A stretch of DNA of 64,000 nt. It comes from Deinococcus terrestris. GTDB lineage: Bacteria; Deinococcota; Deinococci; Deinococcales; Deinococcaceae. The first letter of the stretch is position 1. The number at the start of each line of letters is the position of its first letter. The stretch is from positions 310,001 through 374,000 of the forward strand of contig NZ_WBSL01000002.1 in NCBI RefSeq assembly GCF_009377345.1, in the 5' to 3' direction. The notes beneath the pieces were generated by a model that saw only the letters and a program-made list of their open reading frames with translations, did no database searches and was not told where the DNA came from. Position numbers and translations under genes: made by a program. Positions 38,578 through 50,234 of this stretch are shown here, piece after piece.

Positions 38578-39473
38578 TGGGGGGTCCCGAGCTTCCGCCC
38601 CTGCCCGGCCCCGGCGGCTGGCCCGGCCCGGTCTTCGTGATGGGCGCGACGGGCCGGGTGGGCGGCGAGATCGTGCGGCACCTCGCGCCCACCGGGGCCG
38701 AACTCTGGGCCGCCGTCCGGGACACCGAGCAGGCGACCCTGCCTCCCGGCGTGCGGCCGGTGCGTTTTGATGTGGCCGATCTGGAAACCTACCCGGCACT
38801 GCGCGGGGCGGCCGTTCTCTTCGCGATGTGGCCCCCTGGCACCGGGGTGGCCGACCTGGGGCGGGTCTTTGCGGCGGCGCGGGAGGCGGGCGTGCGCCGG
38901 GTGGTTTTCCTGTCGATCCTGGGAGCCGAGCGCCTGTCCATCCTGCCCCACCGCCAGATTGAACGGGAACTGGAGGCGTCGGGTCTGGACGCGGTGCTGC
39001 TGCGCTCGGGATACTTCATGCAGAACCTGACGGGCATCCATGCGCCGGAGGTGCGCCGGGGTGAGCTGTTCATCCCCTCGGGCCAGGGCCGCACCAGCGT
39101 GGTGGACGTGCGCGACGTGGCCGCCGTCGCCGGACGCGAGCTGGCCCGCCCCCTCACGGCCCCGGCAGTGCGGGCCTGGAGCCTGACCGGACCGCAGGCG
39201 CTGACCTTCACCGAGATGGGGCATCTGCTGGGCGTGGCGCTGAACCGCCCGGTGCGGCACGTCAGTCCGGGACCCGTCACCTTCGTCCGGACGGTGACCG
39301 GGTGGGGCGTCCCGCGTGGGCTGGCCCTTTTCATGCTCGCCGAGTACACCGTGGCCCGCCTGGGCCTTGCCGCTCGGCTCACGGGCGACGTGGAAACCGC
39401 GCTGGGCCGCCCGCCTATCCCCTTCGCCCGCTTCGCGGAGGATTACCGCGAGGTCTGGTTGCCGAACAACTGA
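38577..39473 (+). CDS. NmrA-family NAD(P)-binding protein
   Basis: 298 residues. VFVMGATGRVGGEIVRHLA is the cofactor motif; AAREAGVRRVVFLSILGAE and LLRSGYFMQNLTGIHAP are typical of NmrA/quinone-reductase (QorB, Ycf39) type SDRs. A C-terminal part of about 90 residues after residue 205 matches the usual substrate-binding region. Together with the preceding gene and the HxlR regulator it suggests a response to quinones or other electrophiles. This is inferred from context. Confidence 0.82.
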   Translation: MGGPELPPLPGPGGWPGPVFVMGATGRVGGEIVRHLAPTGAELWAAVRDTEQATLPPGVRPVRFDVADLETYPALRGAAVLFAMWPPGTGVADLGRVFAAAREAGVRRVVFLSILGAERLSILPHRQIERELEASGLDAVLLRSGYFMQNLTGIHAPEVRRGELFIPSGQGRTSVVDVRDVAAVAGRELARPLTAPAVRAWSLTGPQALTFTEMGHLLGVALNRPVRHVSPGPVTFVRTVTGWGVPRGLALFMLAEYTVARLGLAARLTGDVETALGRPPIPFARFAEDYREVWLPNN

Positions 39474-39480
39474 AGGCCGC

Positions 39481-41412
39481 TCAGGCCAAGGCCCGGACCA
39501 TCGGGGAGCCTTCTTCCCCGCCGCCCCCGGTGTTCAGGGGCGGCGCCCCGCCCAGCACCACGAGGGCCTCGCGGACCACGGCCGGGTCGAACTGCTGCCC
39601 GACCTGCGCGGTCAGTTCCGCGAGCGCTTTTGGCTTCGGCCACGCGGCCTTGTAGGAGCGGCGGTGGGTCAGGGCGTCGTACACGTCGGCCACCGCCACG
39701 ATGCGGGCGACGAGGGGGATCTCCTCGCCCGCGAGCCCACAGGGATAGCCCCGGCCGTTCCAGTGCTCATGGTGGTGCTGGGCGATGGTTTCTGCCATCT
39801 GCAGCAGGCGGCTCTGGCCCCCCGCCAGGATGCGGGCACCGATCACGGTATGCCGCCGCATCTGGCGGTACTCCTCGGGGGTCAGTGGGCCTTCTTTGAG
39901 CAGGATGCTGTCGGGAATCCCGATCTTGCCCACGTCGTGCAGCCGTGCGGCGATCCGCAGCAGCTCGACTTCCTCCGGCGGCAGCCCCAGCCGCGCCCCG
40001 ATGGCCGCCGAGAGCTGGCCCACCCGCTGGGTGTGGTCCCCGGTGGTGTCGTCGCGGTACTCGGCCGCCACCGCCAGCCGGGTCACCACCTCGATCTGCG
40101 CGAGCTCCAGGCTGTGGGTGCGTTCGCGCACCTCGGCCTCGGCGGTGGCGCGGGCTTCCTCGGCGGCCACCATCCGCAGGCGGTTGAGTTCGGCCTGATG
40201 CTGCGCCCGTTCCACCTCGAAGCGGGCGGTCATGCCCTGCACCCGCTCGTCAACCTCGGCGTTCAGCAGGGTGCGCTCGCGCCCATACAGCTGCTCTAGG
40301 GCCTGAAAGGCCAGTTCCGTCTGTCCCAGCCGGGCCTGAAGTTGGTACAGGCAGCGCAGCGCGTCGCAGCCCACCTTGGGCCGCCCGATCTCGTCGGCCA
40401 GCCGCAGCGCCCGCTCGAAGATGCCGATGGCCTCGGGCAGGGCGCCCTGCCGAACATGCACTTCGCCCAGGTGCAGCAGCACGTCGAGCTGCCCCTCGAC
40501 ATCCTCGGTGTCCAGGGAGATCTGCTCGGCCTCGTGCAGCGTCTTCCGCGCCTCATCCACCCGGTTCCAGGCCAGCAGGACGCGGGCGAGACCGTCCAGC
40601 GCCGACAACTCGGCATAGCGGTTCTGCACGGCCCTGGCCAGCTCCAGTGCCCTGGCATAGTGCTTGTGCGCGTCGGCCAGGCGGTCCAGCTCATAGTCCA
40701 CCCCCGCCAGGTTAAGGACGGCGAGCGCTTCCAGACTCTGATTCTTGAACTGGCGGGCCGAGGAAAGCACTTCCAGAAAGTAGTCGTAGGCTTTTCCCAG
40801 GTCGCGCAGGTCCTGATACAGGTCACCCAGGTTCAGCAGCAGATTGCCCTGCACCCGCAGCATCTGCTCGTCGGGGTCGGGGGTGCCTGTCGAAAGGGTG
40901 TAAGCGGAGGTCAGGCAGTGCAGAGCTTCCGGGTACTCCCCCCGCTTGGTCAGGAGAACGCCCATATTGCCCAGGGTCTTAACCTGCCCCAGGACAGAGC
41001 CCCGGTTTTCGTAGGCCACCAACACTTTTTCGAGTTCGGTCAGGGCCTTTCTCGACTCGCCGGTCGCGTGGTAGGAAGCCGCCAGGAGATTCCTGATCTC
41101 GACCTCTCGGTCCGGGGAGGGTCCCAGGCCAAGCGCGGCCTGGGCATGGTCATGGGCGGCGGGCCACTCGCCCATGTCCGTCAGCAGATCGGCCAATAGG
41201 TAGTGCGTGTCGGCCAGCTCCCCCCAGCAGTGCAGTTGCTGGTACAAGTGGAGGGCCAACTCGTACTGCTTGCGGGCCGACGCATGGTCTTCCCGGACGC
41301 TGTCCAAACGACCAAGCCGGAGGGCAGCCTCGGCCACCCTCCGCAAATCCCCCTCCGCCTGGGCGCCTGTCAGCGCTTCCAGCGCGGTTTCATAAACCTG
41401 ATCGTCGCCCAC
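39481..41412 (-). CDS. TPR-repeat protein with C-terminal HD-GYP phosphodiesterase domain
   Basis: 643 residues. About 1-380 are tetratricopeptide repeats ([20 protein letters not shown] and similar units of about 40 residues), then a coiled coil to about 435. The C terminus is an HD-GYP domain: [48 protein letters not shown]. All metal-binding motifs are present, so c-di-GMP hydrolysis is likely. The TPR part probably senses a partner. The GTG at 41412 is chosen because TACCCT lies 7 nt upstream; a TTG 10 codons earlier has no support. Confidence 0.9.
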   Translation of the reverse strand: MGDDQVYETALEALTGAQAEGDLRRVAEAALRLGRLDSVREDHASARKQYELALHLYQQLHCWGELADTHYLLADLLTDMGEWPAAHDHAQAALGLGPSPDREVEIRNLLAASYHATGESRKALTELEKVLVAYENRGSVLGQVKTLGNMGVLLTKRGEYPEALHCLTSAYTLSTGTPDPDEQMLRVQGNLLLNLGDLYQDLRDLGKAYDYFLEVLSSARQFKNQSLEALAVLNLAGVDYELDRLADAHKHYARALELARAVQNRYAELSALDGLARVLLAWNRVDEARKTLHEAEQISLDTEDVEGQLDVLLHLGEVHVRQGALPEAIGIFERALRLADEIGRPKVGCDALRCLYQLQARLGQTELAFQALEQLYGRERTLLNAEVDERVQGMTARFEVERAQHQAELNRLRMVAAEEARATAEAEVRERTHSLELAQIEVVTRLAVAAEYRDDTTGDHTQRVGQLSAAIGARLGLPPEEVELLRIAARLHDVGKIGIPDSILLKEGPLTPEEYRQMRRHTVIGARILAGGQSRLLQMAETIAQHHHEHWNGRGYPCGLAGEEIPLVARIVAVADVYDALTHRRSYKAAWPKPKALAELTAQVGQQFDPAVVREALVVLGGAPPLNTGGGGEEGSPMVRALA

Positions 41413-41419
41413 ACCTGTC

Positions 41420-41425
41420 AGGGTA
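41420..41425 (-). promoter_or_regulatory. -10 box of leaderless TPR/HD-GYP gene
   Basis: TACCCT on the minus strand ends 7 nt before the GTG at 41412. Confidence 0.45.
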
Positions 41426-41496
41426 GTCGGCGCTCCTCTCAATTCTCTTACTTTTCTTGTCCCCCTCGTCCATGCACCGGGTGGTTTCCGGTCAAA

Positions 41497-41531
41497 CCAG
41501 GGGAGGGAACGCGGCCTGTTCCCTCCCCTGG
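41497..41531 (-). terminator. Intrinsic terminator after the S8 protease gene
   Basis: A perfect 14-bp stem CCAGGGGAGGGAAC / GTTCCCTCCCCTGG with a 7-nt loop. On the minus strand it is followed by TTTGACC. It lies 36 nt after the stop of the protease gene. Confidence 0.8.
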
Positions 41532-41566
41532 CAGACCCCTGGATTCAGGCCGGGAGGGTCCGGGTG

Positions 41567-42868
41567 TTACTTGAGCACATCCTTGAGGAAGGCCTCGAGG
41601 TTCATCAGGCCCTTCTTGCCCAGCTTGTCCTTGTACGGCGCGTTCATGCCGTTGTTGTACAGGTCATAGGACTTTTCGGCCATCTTCTTGGTAAGGTCCT
41701 TGAGCGGTACGTCAATGCCTTGCGAGAGCGCGAGGGCCAGGCCGCCTGCAGCCATCGGCGTGGCCATGGAGGTGCCGCTCCACGACACCAGCATGCCGTC
41801 GGGGCCAGGCGTGTAGACATTCTCGCCGAGGGCCACCATTTCGAGGTTGGAGCTGTAGTTGGAAAACGGAGACTTCAGTCCTGCGGTGTTCACGCTGCCC
41901 ACGCTGAGGCTACGCTCGCCCGCGCCGCCGGAGGCCATGTCGTGCGCGGGGTAGCTGATCGCCGGGCGGTTCTCGTTGCCCGCCGAGGCGACGACCAGAA
42001 CGTTGTTCTTTTCCGTCGCCCGCTTGATCGCGTCCTGCACGATGGCCGAACGTTCCTCGCTCCCCAGGCTGAGGTTAATGACCTGAGCGCCCCTGGCGAC
42101 CGCCCAGTCGATGGCCTGCGCGACGTGCAGCACGTCCCCGGAGCCGTCCGGTCCCAGCACCCGCAGCGGCAGAATGGTCGCCTTGGGCGCGATCTGGAGC
42201 ACGATGCCCGCCACACCCGTGCCGTGGCCGTAGCCGCCCTCGCCCAGCACGCCTTCCTCGTCGGGGTTGGTGTCGCCCGCGTAGAAGTCGCGCCATTCCC
42301 CGGCGGGCGCCAGTGATCCGGCCAGTGCCGGGTGGTCCACATCCACACCCGTATCGATGACGGCGACCTTGATGCCCTGCCCCAGCTTGGGCGCCAGGGT
42401 ATGTGCCTGCTCCAGACGGATGATCTGGAAATTCAGGTTGTTTTCCGGGATCAGGTCGTACTGCCCCTTGATCCACATGGTGCGGCCTTCGGCCGTCCAG
42501 AGGCTAAAGTCACCCTTGATCCACATGGTGCGCCCCTGCATGGTCGCAATGGCACTCGCCGAGAAGGCCCCCAGGTTGCTCTCAGGGGTCTCCGCGAGAT
42601 TCTGTGCCCGCAGACCCGAGCCCCTCGCCTGCGCCGCCGAGAGCCCCAGTACGGCGTACCCCTCCTGGGCATCAAACATCAGGGCGGGGGCGCCGTAGGT
42701 GGCCTCCACCTGTTCGCGGGTGGTCCCGGCCGGGACCCGGACCTGCACGACGTGGCTGGGCCGCGCTGCCGTCGTCTGGGAGCCCACGGCGGTTGGCCCC
42801 TGCTGCGAGCAACTGGCCAGGATGAGAGACGAGAGGATAAGAACTGCTGCGGTAGAGCGCTTGACCAT
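41567..42868 (-). CDS. Subtilisin-like (S8) serine protease, lipoprotein
   Basis: 433 residues. The N terminus ends in LILASCSQQ, a lipobox, so the protein is probably membrane-anchored outside the cytoplasm. A propeptide-like part (about 40-140) precedes the catalytic domain with Asp in VAVIDTGVDVDH, His in GYGHGTGVAG, Asn in ASAGNENRP and Ser in SGTSMATPMAA. Just before the catalytic domain GRTMWIKG occurs twice within 19 residues, from a 20-bp direct DNA repeat (42465-42484 and 42513-42532). GGAGG lies 5 nt before the ATG. It ends at a strong terminator, so it is monocistronic. Confidence 0.93.
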   Translation of the reverse strand: MVKRSTAAVLILSSLILASCSQQGPTAVGSQTTAARPSHVVQVRVPAGTTREQVEATYGAPALMFDAQEGYAVLGLSAAQARGSGLRAQNLAETPESNLGAFSASAIATMQGRTMWIKGDFSLWTAEGRTMWIKGQYDLIPENNLNFQIIRLEQAHTLAPKLGQGIKVAVIDTGVDVDHPALAGSLAPAGEWRDFYAGDTNPDEEGVLGEGGYGHGTGVAGIVLQIAPKATILPLRVLGPDGSGDVLHVAQAIDWAVARGAQVINLSLGSEERSAIVQDAIKRATEKNNVLVVASAGNENRPAISYPAHDMASGGAGERSLSVGSVNTAGLKSPFSNYSSNLEMVALGENVYTPGPDGMLVSWSGTSMATPMAAGGLALALSQGIDVPLKDLTKKMAEKSYDLYNNGMNAPYKDKLGKKGLMNLEAFLKDVLK

Positions 42869-43171
42869 GACAACCTCCGTGAGAATTGACCAGTAAAGCC
42901 AACTCGCTTCTCAGAATCCTAACCCACTTTACATTCACGGAGTCCGCTCCAAACTGGAAGGCCATCTTCAGCTTTCGGGGGTAGCCATGGGGGAGGAGAG
43001 AGGCTCTGAAGCAATAGCCGGGCCAGCAGTAATACCGACCGCCTACCACCCTACCCAACTCGGCTCTGTCACGCAGCTCAAATGCACTGCTCATCTTAAC
43101 CGAGTCTTCATTCTCTCATGCAAACGAGGGGCGGCCCGGGTGGCCGCCCCTCTCGCCGTGGTGGTGGCCGA
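42869..43171. other. Gene-free stretch between the protease and APC permease genes
   Basis: 303 nt. It holds the protease ribosome site and presumably its promoter (TAGGAT on the minus strand at 42916-42921 is a possible -10) at one end, and the permease terminator at the other. Frames here are antisense to the permease or too short to support. Confidence 0.4.
43126..43152 (-). terminator. Terminator after the APC permease gene
   Basis: GAGGGGCGGCC (43126-43136) pairs perfectly with GGCCGCCCCTC (43142-43152) around a 5-nt loop; on the minus strand GTTTGC follows. The T run is short. Confidence 0.6.
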
Positions 43172-45355
43172 CTATCCGCCCACGTGGACGACCGGGCGCC
43201 GGGTCATATCCGGCTCGGCCACCCGCAGCACCTCGTGGGTCAGCGGCGGAATGTCGCCCTCGCCCGCGAGGAGGAAGCGTAGGGCGTTCTGGGCGGGGCC
43301 TTTCTCGCTCCACTCGAAGTACACGTGGGGGGGCGTGCCGGTGTGGTCACGCATCCACAACAGCACGGCGGCCAGCGTGTTGGGCACGCTGCTGCCCCTG
43401 GCCCGCAGGATGCGGTGCGGCCCCACCCGGACCCCGCACACCGGGACCACCGCGCTGAATTCGCTCGCGTCGGTGACCGCCACTTCTAGAAAGAGGGCCG
43501 CGTCCCCCGGTGAGAGGTGATTGTCGAGCCGCACCTCCAGCGCCTTGAGACGGTATTCCTCCGCGTCGCCTTCGTTGAGGCGGTTGGCGATAAAGCGCAG
43601 CGGCAGTCCCCGCGCAACGACGTCCCGCACCATCTGCTGCGCTTCCCCGTCGAGAACCACGCTCTGGACCCGCAGCTCTGTGCTGCGCTGCACACGCGAT
43701 GCCGCACTGACGAGCACGATGGCAAGGACGAAGAGCAGCGCGATCCACAGCCCCTCGGGGCGCTCGCGGACGGTAACCACGCTCGTATAGATAAACAGCA
43801 GGCTGATCAGGCCGAAGGCCAGGGCCGCTCCCCGGTGCCCCCGCCCCCGCTCGGTGAGGAAGACGGCGATGGCCGCCGAGGTCATCAGGGCCAGCACGCC
43901 CGTCGCGTAGGCCCCTGCCTGCGCGTCCACGTCGGCGCGGAACAGGGCCGTGACTACGGCGCTGACCCCCACGAACAGCACGACCAGCGGCCGCGTCGCC
44001 CGCGTCCAGTCGGGCGCCATGCCGTAGCGCGGCAGGTAGCGCGGCACGATATTGAGCAGCCCCGCCATCGCTGACGCCCCCGCGAACCACAGGATCAGGA
44101 TCGTGGCGAGGTCATAGAGGCTCCCGAACCCGTCGCCCAGCCGCTCGTGCGCGAGGTAGGCCAGCGCCCGGCCGTTCGCCTTGCCGGGAGGGGTCTGCAC
44201 CGTGACGCTGGCAGCCCCCCCCTGCGGGGTCACCGTGACCGTGAAGGGCACCCGGCCCCCCACCGTGTCCGCGTCTACCGTGTAGGTGCCGGTGCGCCCG
44301 GCGGGCAGGGTCAGCGCGTGGACCTCGCGCGGGCGGGTGGGGTGGTCGAGCGGCACGTTCGCCACTGCGCGGCCCGATCTCAGGTCCGCCGCACTCACCG
44401 TCTTGGTGACGGTCGTCGCCGCCCAGAACTCGTGGCGGGGAATCAGCAGGGTGGTCACCAGGCTGGAGCCCAGCAGCATCACGCTCATGATCAGCGCGGC
44501 GGTGGTCAGCAGTTTGCGGGTGTTGCGGATGCGGCCACGCGGCTTTTCCGGCCGGTCGCCCGCTTCCCCGCGCACCAGCGGCATCACGACCACGCCCGTC
44601 TCGAAGCCCGAGAGCCCCAGCGCCAGTGCCGGAAAGACCAGGAGCGCCGCCCCCGCCAGCGCCAGGGGCGAGAGGTAGGTCCCGCTCAGCGCCTCCCACC
44701 AGCCACTCAGCAGCTCGGGCCGGGCCAGCACCTCGGTCAGCCCATGCCCCACCACCACCAGGCTGAGCCCCAGGTACGCGGCCACGATGCCCACTGCCAG
44801 CCCGATGGCTTCCTTGAACCCCTTGAGGAAGACGGCTCCCAGCAGGGCCAGCAGCCCCAGGGTCACGACGACCCGCTGGCCCTCCAGCACGTCCCGCAGC
44901 AGCGGCGTTTCCAGCAGGTGCGCGGTGGCGTCGGCGGCCGAGAGCGTGATGGTGATAATGAAGCCGGTGGCGACGAAGCCCAGCAGTGAGAGCACCAGCA
45001 GCTTGCCCGGCCAGTAGGCCAGCAGCCGTTCGAGCATCGACAGGCTGCCGTCCCCGTGCGGACTCTCGCCCGCGACCCGGCGGTACATGGGCAGGGCACC
45101 CAGGAGGGTGACCAGCACCAGCACCAGCGTCGCCACGGGCGCGAGGGCTCCTGCGGCCAGCGCGGCAATCCCTGGCTGATAGCCCAGGGTGGAGAAGTAG
45201 TCCACCCCGGTCAGGCACATCACCTTCCACCAGGGCTGGGTGCGGTGCTCGTGCTGCACTTCCTGTTCGCCCTCATAAAAGCCTTCGGGCTCGGGCGTGT
45301 CGGTTTCCAGAAACCAGCGCCGAAAGGCGCCGGAGGGCGCGTTGGGCGAACTCAT
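43172..45355 (-). CDS. APC-superfamily permease with large extra-membrane insert
   Basis: 727 residues. About 12 hydrophobic helices fit an amino-acid/polyamine/organocation carrier; the start of the membrane domain reads [22 protein letters not shown], the conserved first helix. Between about residues 300 and 400 there is a hydrophilic insert of beta-rich sequence ([20 protein letters not shown]), and about 150 cytoplasmic residues follow the last helix. The transported substrate is not clear. The gene is leaderless, and tandem ACTGGCCA motifs lie upstream of its -10 box. Confidence 0.8.
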   Translation of the reverse strand: MSSPNAPSGAFRRWFLETDTPEPEGFYEGEQEVQHEHRTQPWWKVMCLTGVDYFSTLGYQPGIAALAAGALAPVATLVLVLVTLLGALPMYRRVAGESPHGDGSLSMLERLLAYWPGKLLVLSLLGFVATGFIITITLSAADATAHLLETPLLRDVLEGQRVVVTLGLLALLGAVFLKGFKEAIGLAVGIVAAYLGLSLVVVGHGLTEVLARPELLSGWWEALSGTYLSPLALAGAALLVFPALALGLSGFETGVVVMPLVRGEAGDRPEKPRGRIRNTRKLLTTAALIMSVMLLGSSLVTTLLIPRHEFWAATTVTKTVSAADLRSGRAVANVPLDHPTRPREVHALTLPAGRTGTYTVDADTVGGRVPFTVTVTPQGGAASVTVQTPPGKANGRALAYLAHERLGDGFGSLYDLATILILWFAGASAMAGLLNIVPRYLPRYGMAPDWTRATRPLVVLFVGVSAVVTALFRADVDAQAGAYATGVLALMTSAAIAVFLTERGRGHRGAALAFGLISLLFIYTSVVTVRERPEGLWIALLFVLAIVLVSAASRVQRSTELRVQSVVLDGEAQQMVRDVVARGLPLRFIANRLNEGDAEEYRLKALEVRLDNHLSPGDAALFLEVAVTDASEFSAVVPVCGVRVGPHRILRARGSSVPNTLAAVLLWMRDHTGTPPHVYFEWSEKGPAQNALRFLLAGEGDIPPLTHEVLRVAEPDMTRRPVVHVGG

Positions 45356-45361
45356 CGGCGG

Positions 45362-45367
45362 AGTCTA
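45362..45367 (-). promoter_or_regulatory. -10 box of leaderless APC permease gene
   Basis: TAGACT on the minus strand ends 6 nt before the ATG at 45355. Confidence 0.5.
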
Positions 45368-45390
45368 GGCCCGCCCCCGCCCCGCCGCCC

Positions 45391-45408
45391 ACTGGCCAAC
45401 TGGCCAGT
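45391..45408 (-). promoter_or_regulatory. Tandem ACTGGCCA motif, possible operator of the permease gene
   Basis: ACTGGCCAACTGGCCAGT: two direct copies of ACTGGCCA, the second also forming the palindrome ACTGGCCAGT. It lies about 24-41 nt upstream of the -10 box, overlapping or just beyond the -35 position. Confidence 0.45.
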
Positions 45409-45733
45409 GCCGGGGGGTCTACCCTTGCCGCGCGGCCACGTCGGCGCCTTCTCCCGGAGCTGTCCTGCCGGATCCCACCTCACGCCTTAAGCGCTGAGCC
45501 GCAGACCGCCGATATCATCGTCTCGCTGGCTCGCCTCGCGCTGGGGGACTCGCCCATCCCAGAGCGGCTCGTGCGGGAGTTGCCGAATCGGTGCTTTCCC
45601 GGTTCGGTGACGCAATGGACGGCCACCGTTTTGCTCCTGTTCACTCGGGTTGAACCGTTCTTGTCCCTGTTCAATCTGAATCCGTGTTACAGATGCTGCC
45701 CCACTGGTTCTCCAGACTCCGCGGAGGGTCATG

Positions 45734-48016
45734 TCAGCTCCCAGCCGGGGGCGTGGTGGCCATCAGCGCACCGCTGGAGCTGACCGACTGGAGATCCACC
45801 GTCTCCACGACCTTCAGGAAGGCCGTCACGACCGCCGGGTCGAAGTGCCGCCCCGATTGCGCCCGCAGCTCGGCCAGCGCTTCCCCGTGGGTCCAGGCCC
45901 GCTTGTAGGGCCGGGCCTGGGTAAGCGCGTCGTACACGTCGCAGATGGCAAAGACGCGGGCCGCCAGGGGAATCGCCTCCCCCGCGAGGCCGTCGGGATA
46001 GCCGCTGCCGTCCCATTTCTCATGGTGGCTGCGAATCACGTCAAGGGTGCCGGGAAGCAGGCCGCGCAGCCGCCCGGCGAGTTCGGCTCCGCGCTCGGCG
46101 TGCGTCTGCATCACGGCCCACTCCTCTGGGGTCAGCTTGCCGGGCTTGAGCAGCACGGCGTCGGGAATGCTGAGCTTGCCGATGTCGTGCAGGGAAGCGC
46201 CCTGCCGCAGGGCCTCGAGCCGCTGTCCCCCCAGCCCCAGCCGCTTGCCCAGCGCCACACTGAGGGCCACCACCCGCTCAGTGTGCCCGGCGGTTTCGAG
46301 GTCGCGGGCCTCGAGCGCCACCCCCAGCGCGAGCACGCCGCTGTGCAGGGCGTGGCGCACCTCCTCCACCGCCCGCTGCTGCTCGGCGGCGTGGCTCAGG
46401 CGCCACGCGACCGCCTCCAGCAAACGGCGCACCTGCGGGGTGATCACCCGCCATGAGCTAAAGTTCAGCAGGCCCACCGCCCCAGTCACCCGTCCGCCGC
46501 TGCGGACCGGCACAATCACCACGCTCTTGAGGCCGCAGCGCCGCCAGGGCGAGAGTGCCAGCGGCTCGGAGGCGTAGTCGCTGCTCCAGACGGTCGTGCC
46601 GCGCAGCAGGGCCTGTCCCGCCAGTCCCACCCCCTCGCGGTAGACCATGCCCTGAAGCACGGCCAGCGCCTGAGGCTCCAGTGCGCCGTCGATATGCCGC
46701 GCCACGAAGCGTTCCCCCTCGCACTCCAGCCGGGCGCTGACCTCGAAGCCCAGCAGCCGCCGGGCCAGCGAGAGGCCCTCCTGCACCACCTCCTGAGGGG
46801 TTTCGAGGGCTTCGAGCCGGGCAGTGAAGTCCTCGACGGTGGGACCCGGTTCGGCGCCTGCCCCCGCCGCCGCGAGGGCCTGACGCTGGCGCTCCTTATC
46901 CTCGTACATCGCCGCGTCGGCCAGGGTCAGGGCGCGGCCCAGGGGCGTTCCCTGGCCCACCGTCACCGTGCCGTGGGCGAAGGGGGGCAGGTCACCTTCC
47001 TGCCGCAGCGCCGCCTGCGCATCCGCGGCGACCTGCCGCGCCGCCTCGGGGCGGGGACCGGGCAGCAGCAGCACAAACTCGTCGCCGCCCCAGCGGGCCA
47101 CCACGCCGCCCGGCCCGGCTCCCGCCTGCAGCGCCCGAGCGACCTGCCGCAGGTACTCGTCGCCCGCCGCGTGCCCGCCCGCGTCGTTGATCGCCCGCAG
47201 CCGGTTGAGGTCCAGCATGGTGACGGTGAGGTCCCCCGCCACCGACAGCTCCCCGTACCGCCGCGCCAGCCCCCGGCGACCCAGCAGCCCGGTCAGCGAG
47301 TCGCGGTGTTCGCGCCCGCGCTTTTCTATGCGCTCCCGTTCCAGCGCCTCCACCCGCAGGCGGCTGAGCTGCGAGCGCCGCGTCAGCAGCGCGGCCGTCA
47401 GCAGCGTCAGGACCAGCGCGAGCAGGCTCACGCCCGCCGCCAGGTCAGTGACCCGCCGGGCTTCGTCCTCCCGCGCGGCCCGCACCCCCGAGGCCAGGCG
47501 TCCCAGCCGCGCGGCATGCAGCCTCCCTGGGGCTTCTGCGCCCTCCTCCAGCAAACGGCCCAGGGCCGCCGCGACCGGGGCCAGCGACCACGGCCCCTCG
47601 CGGACCCGGCTGGGCGGAAAGCCCGGCAGCGTGAGGGGCACCGGGGCCGTGCGCTCGCGCTCCTCGGTCCAGAGCAGCCGGGCGTGCAGGGTCCGCAGCC
47701 GCGCCCGGCACTCCCGCAGTTCGCCCTGCACGTCCAGCGTGAGGCCGCCGGGTGCAGCCGCCTGCCACGTCAGGGCACGGTGGTGCTGAACGGCCGCCGC
47801 AGTGTCGGCCAGCAGCAGCAGGGTGGTCCGCTCGTGCTCGGCCGAGCGCAGCAGCAGCAGTGTGAAGCTCCCGGCCAGCAGCGTCAGACCCAGCAGCGCG
47901 GCGGCCCAGCGGCGCGGTACGGTGCGGGTGTGTGCCTGCGCGTGGTCGGGTGGGGCAGCACCCCGTCCCCCGGGGGTCCCGGCCTGCCACAGGTTGTCCT
48001 TGTCCGCTCTGGTCAC
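45734..48016 (-). CDS. Membrane GGDEF-GAF-HD-GYP protein (cyclic-di-GMP turnover)
   Basis: 760 residues. Two membrane helices (about 36-56, AALLGLTLLAGSFTLLLL, and about 195-215) flank a periplasmic sensor part. A GGDEF domain follows with an intact RWGGDEFVLLL, then a GAF domain (about 405-555) and an HD-GYP domain with SLHDIGKLSIPDAVLL and HHEKWDGSGYPDGL. Both the cyclase and phosphodiesterase halves look active, so the net effect depends on the periplasmic signal and the GAF ligand. The start is GTG 48016. No partner gene lies within the same unit. Confidence 0.9.
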   Translation of the reverse strand: MTRADKDNLWQAGTPGGRGAAPPDHAQAHTRTVPRRWAAALLGLTLLAGSFTLLLLRSAEHERTTLLLLADTAAAVQHHRALTWQAAAPGGLTLDVQGELRECRARLRTLHARLLWTEERERTAPVPLTLPGFPPSRVREGPWSLAPVAAALGRLLEEGAEAPGRLHAARLGRLASGVRAAREDEARRVTDLAAGVSLLALVLTLLTAALLTRRSQLSRLRVEALERERIEKRGREHRDSLTGLLGRRGLARRYGELSVAGDLTVTMLDLNRLRAINDAGGHAAGDEYLRQVARALQAGAGPGGVVARWGGDEFVLLLPGPRPEAARQVAADAQAALRQEGDLPPFAHGTVTVGQGTPLGRALTLADAAMYEDKERQRQALAAAGAGAEPGPTVEDFTARLEALETPQEVVQEGLSLARRLLGFEVSARLECEGERFVARHIDGALEPQALAVLQGMVYREGVGLAGQALLRGTTVWSSDYASEPLALSPWRRCGLKSVVIVPVRSGGRVTGAVGLLNFSSWRVITPQVRRLLEAVAWRLSHAAEQQRAVEEVRHALHSGVLALGVALEARDLETAGHTERVVALSVALGKRLGLGGQRLEALRQGASLHDIGKLSIPDAVLLKPGKLTPEEWAVMQTHAERGAELAGRLRGLLPGTLDVIRSHHEKWDGSGYPDGLAGEAIPLAARVFAICDVYDALTQARPYKRAWTHGEALAELRAQSGRHFDPAVVTAFLKVVETVDLQSVSSSGALMATTPPAGS

Positions 48017-48072
48017 CTCACCCCCAGGCTGCTCGCCCTCCCCTCACAGGGGTCTGACAGTCCAGCTACGGC

Positions 48073-49112
48073 CTACGGCACCACCCGCCGCGCCCGGCCG
48101 TCCCCGGCGCCCAGCGCCGCGTCCCCCACCGCCGCCGCCGTCCCCGCCCGCACCAGCGCGACGAGCGACCCACCAAAGCCTGCCCCGGTCATCCGGGCGC
48201 CGTACACGTCGCGGTGGGCTTGCAGCGCCGCAACGAGAGCGTCCACGACCGGGTGCGAGACCGCGTAGTCGTCCCGCAAGCTGGCGTGCGAGGCGTTCAT
48301 CAGTTCCCCGAACCGCTCTGGACTCACGCCCGGCCGCACCGCCTCCAGGACCCGACCGTTCTCGGTGACGACGTGCCGGGCACGCTCGCGCAGGGGCGAG
48401 GGCAGCCCCTCTACCCAGGCCGGGTCTGTCACGTCCCGCAACTCGGGCACACCGAGGAGCCGGGCGGCCTCCTCCACCTGGGCGCGGCGCTCGTTGTAGC
48501 CGGAGTCCGCGAGTTGACGGGGCACCCCGGAGTCGATTACCAGCACCTCGGACCCCGCAGGAAGCGGCAGCGTCTCGCGGTGCAGGGTGCGGGTGTCCAG
48601 AAAGAGCATCTGCCCCGCCCGCGCGAAGGTGCTCGCCATCTGGTCCAGGATTCCCGACTTGACGCCCACGTACTCGTGCTCAACCCGTTGCGCGAGGAGG
48701 GCCAGCGCCTCGTCGTCCGCGTCCAGCACGCCGAGGTCGCGCAGCGCCCGCAGGGAGGCCACCTCCAGCGCGGCGCTGCTGGAGAGCCCGGCGGCCATCG
48801 GCACGTCGCTCGTCACGTGGACATTCAGGCCCTCCCGCGCCCCCCCCAGCGCCAGAGCTCCCGCCACGTAGCGGGCAAAACCCCCGGCGGCATTCTCCCC
48901 GACCGGGAAGGTGGCGTGCTCGTCCAGATCGGCGGCGTAGACATGGTGCTCACCCGTGCCGTTGGGGGCCAGGCGCACCGTCGCCTGCTGCGGAATGGCG
49001 GTGGGCAGAACGTACCCGCCCTGGTAGTCGGTGTGCTCGCCCAGCAGGTTGACCCGGCCCGGAGCGCGGGCGGTGACAGTGGGGCCGTGGCCGAATATCT
49101 CCTCAAACATTT

Positions 49113-49116
<4 letters not shown>
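48073..49116 (-). CDS. galK: Galactokinase
   Basis: 347 residues. The GHMP-kinase motifs are clear: [20 protein letters not shown] at the N terminus (galactose site), [15 protein letters not shown] (ATP loop) and [14 protein letters not shown]. It phosphorylates galactose to galactose-1-phosphate, the first step of the Leloir pathway. ATG 49116 with GGAGG 4 nt upstream overlaps the galT stop (ATGA). A much longer open frame upstream in the same phase only shadows galT. Confidence 0.95.

Positions 49117-50226
<1,110 letters not shown>

Positions 50227-50234
<8 letters not shown>

Larger units (their letters stand above)
45356..45733. other. Gene-free stretch upstream of the APC permease
   Basis: 378 nt. 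The part next to the permease holds its promoter and a possible operator. A 9-bp imperfect hairpin lies at 45583-45607 (CCGAATCGG / CCGGTTCGG). Several short frames exist on both strands without ribosome sites; I do not accept them as genes. Confidence 0.4.

Noticed and set aside
42987..43520. 177-codon plus-strand frame
   Set aside because: Mostly antisense to the APC permease; no features.
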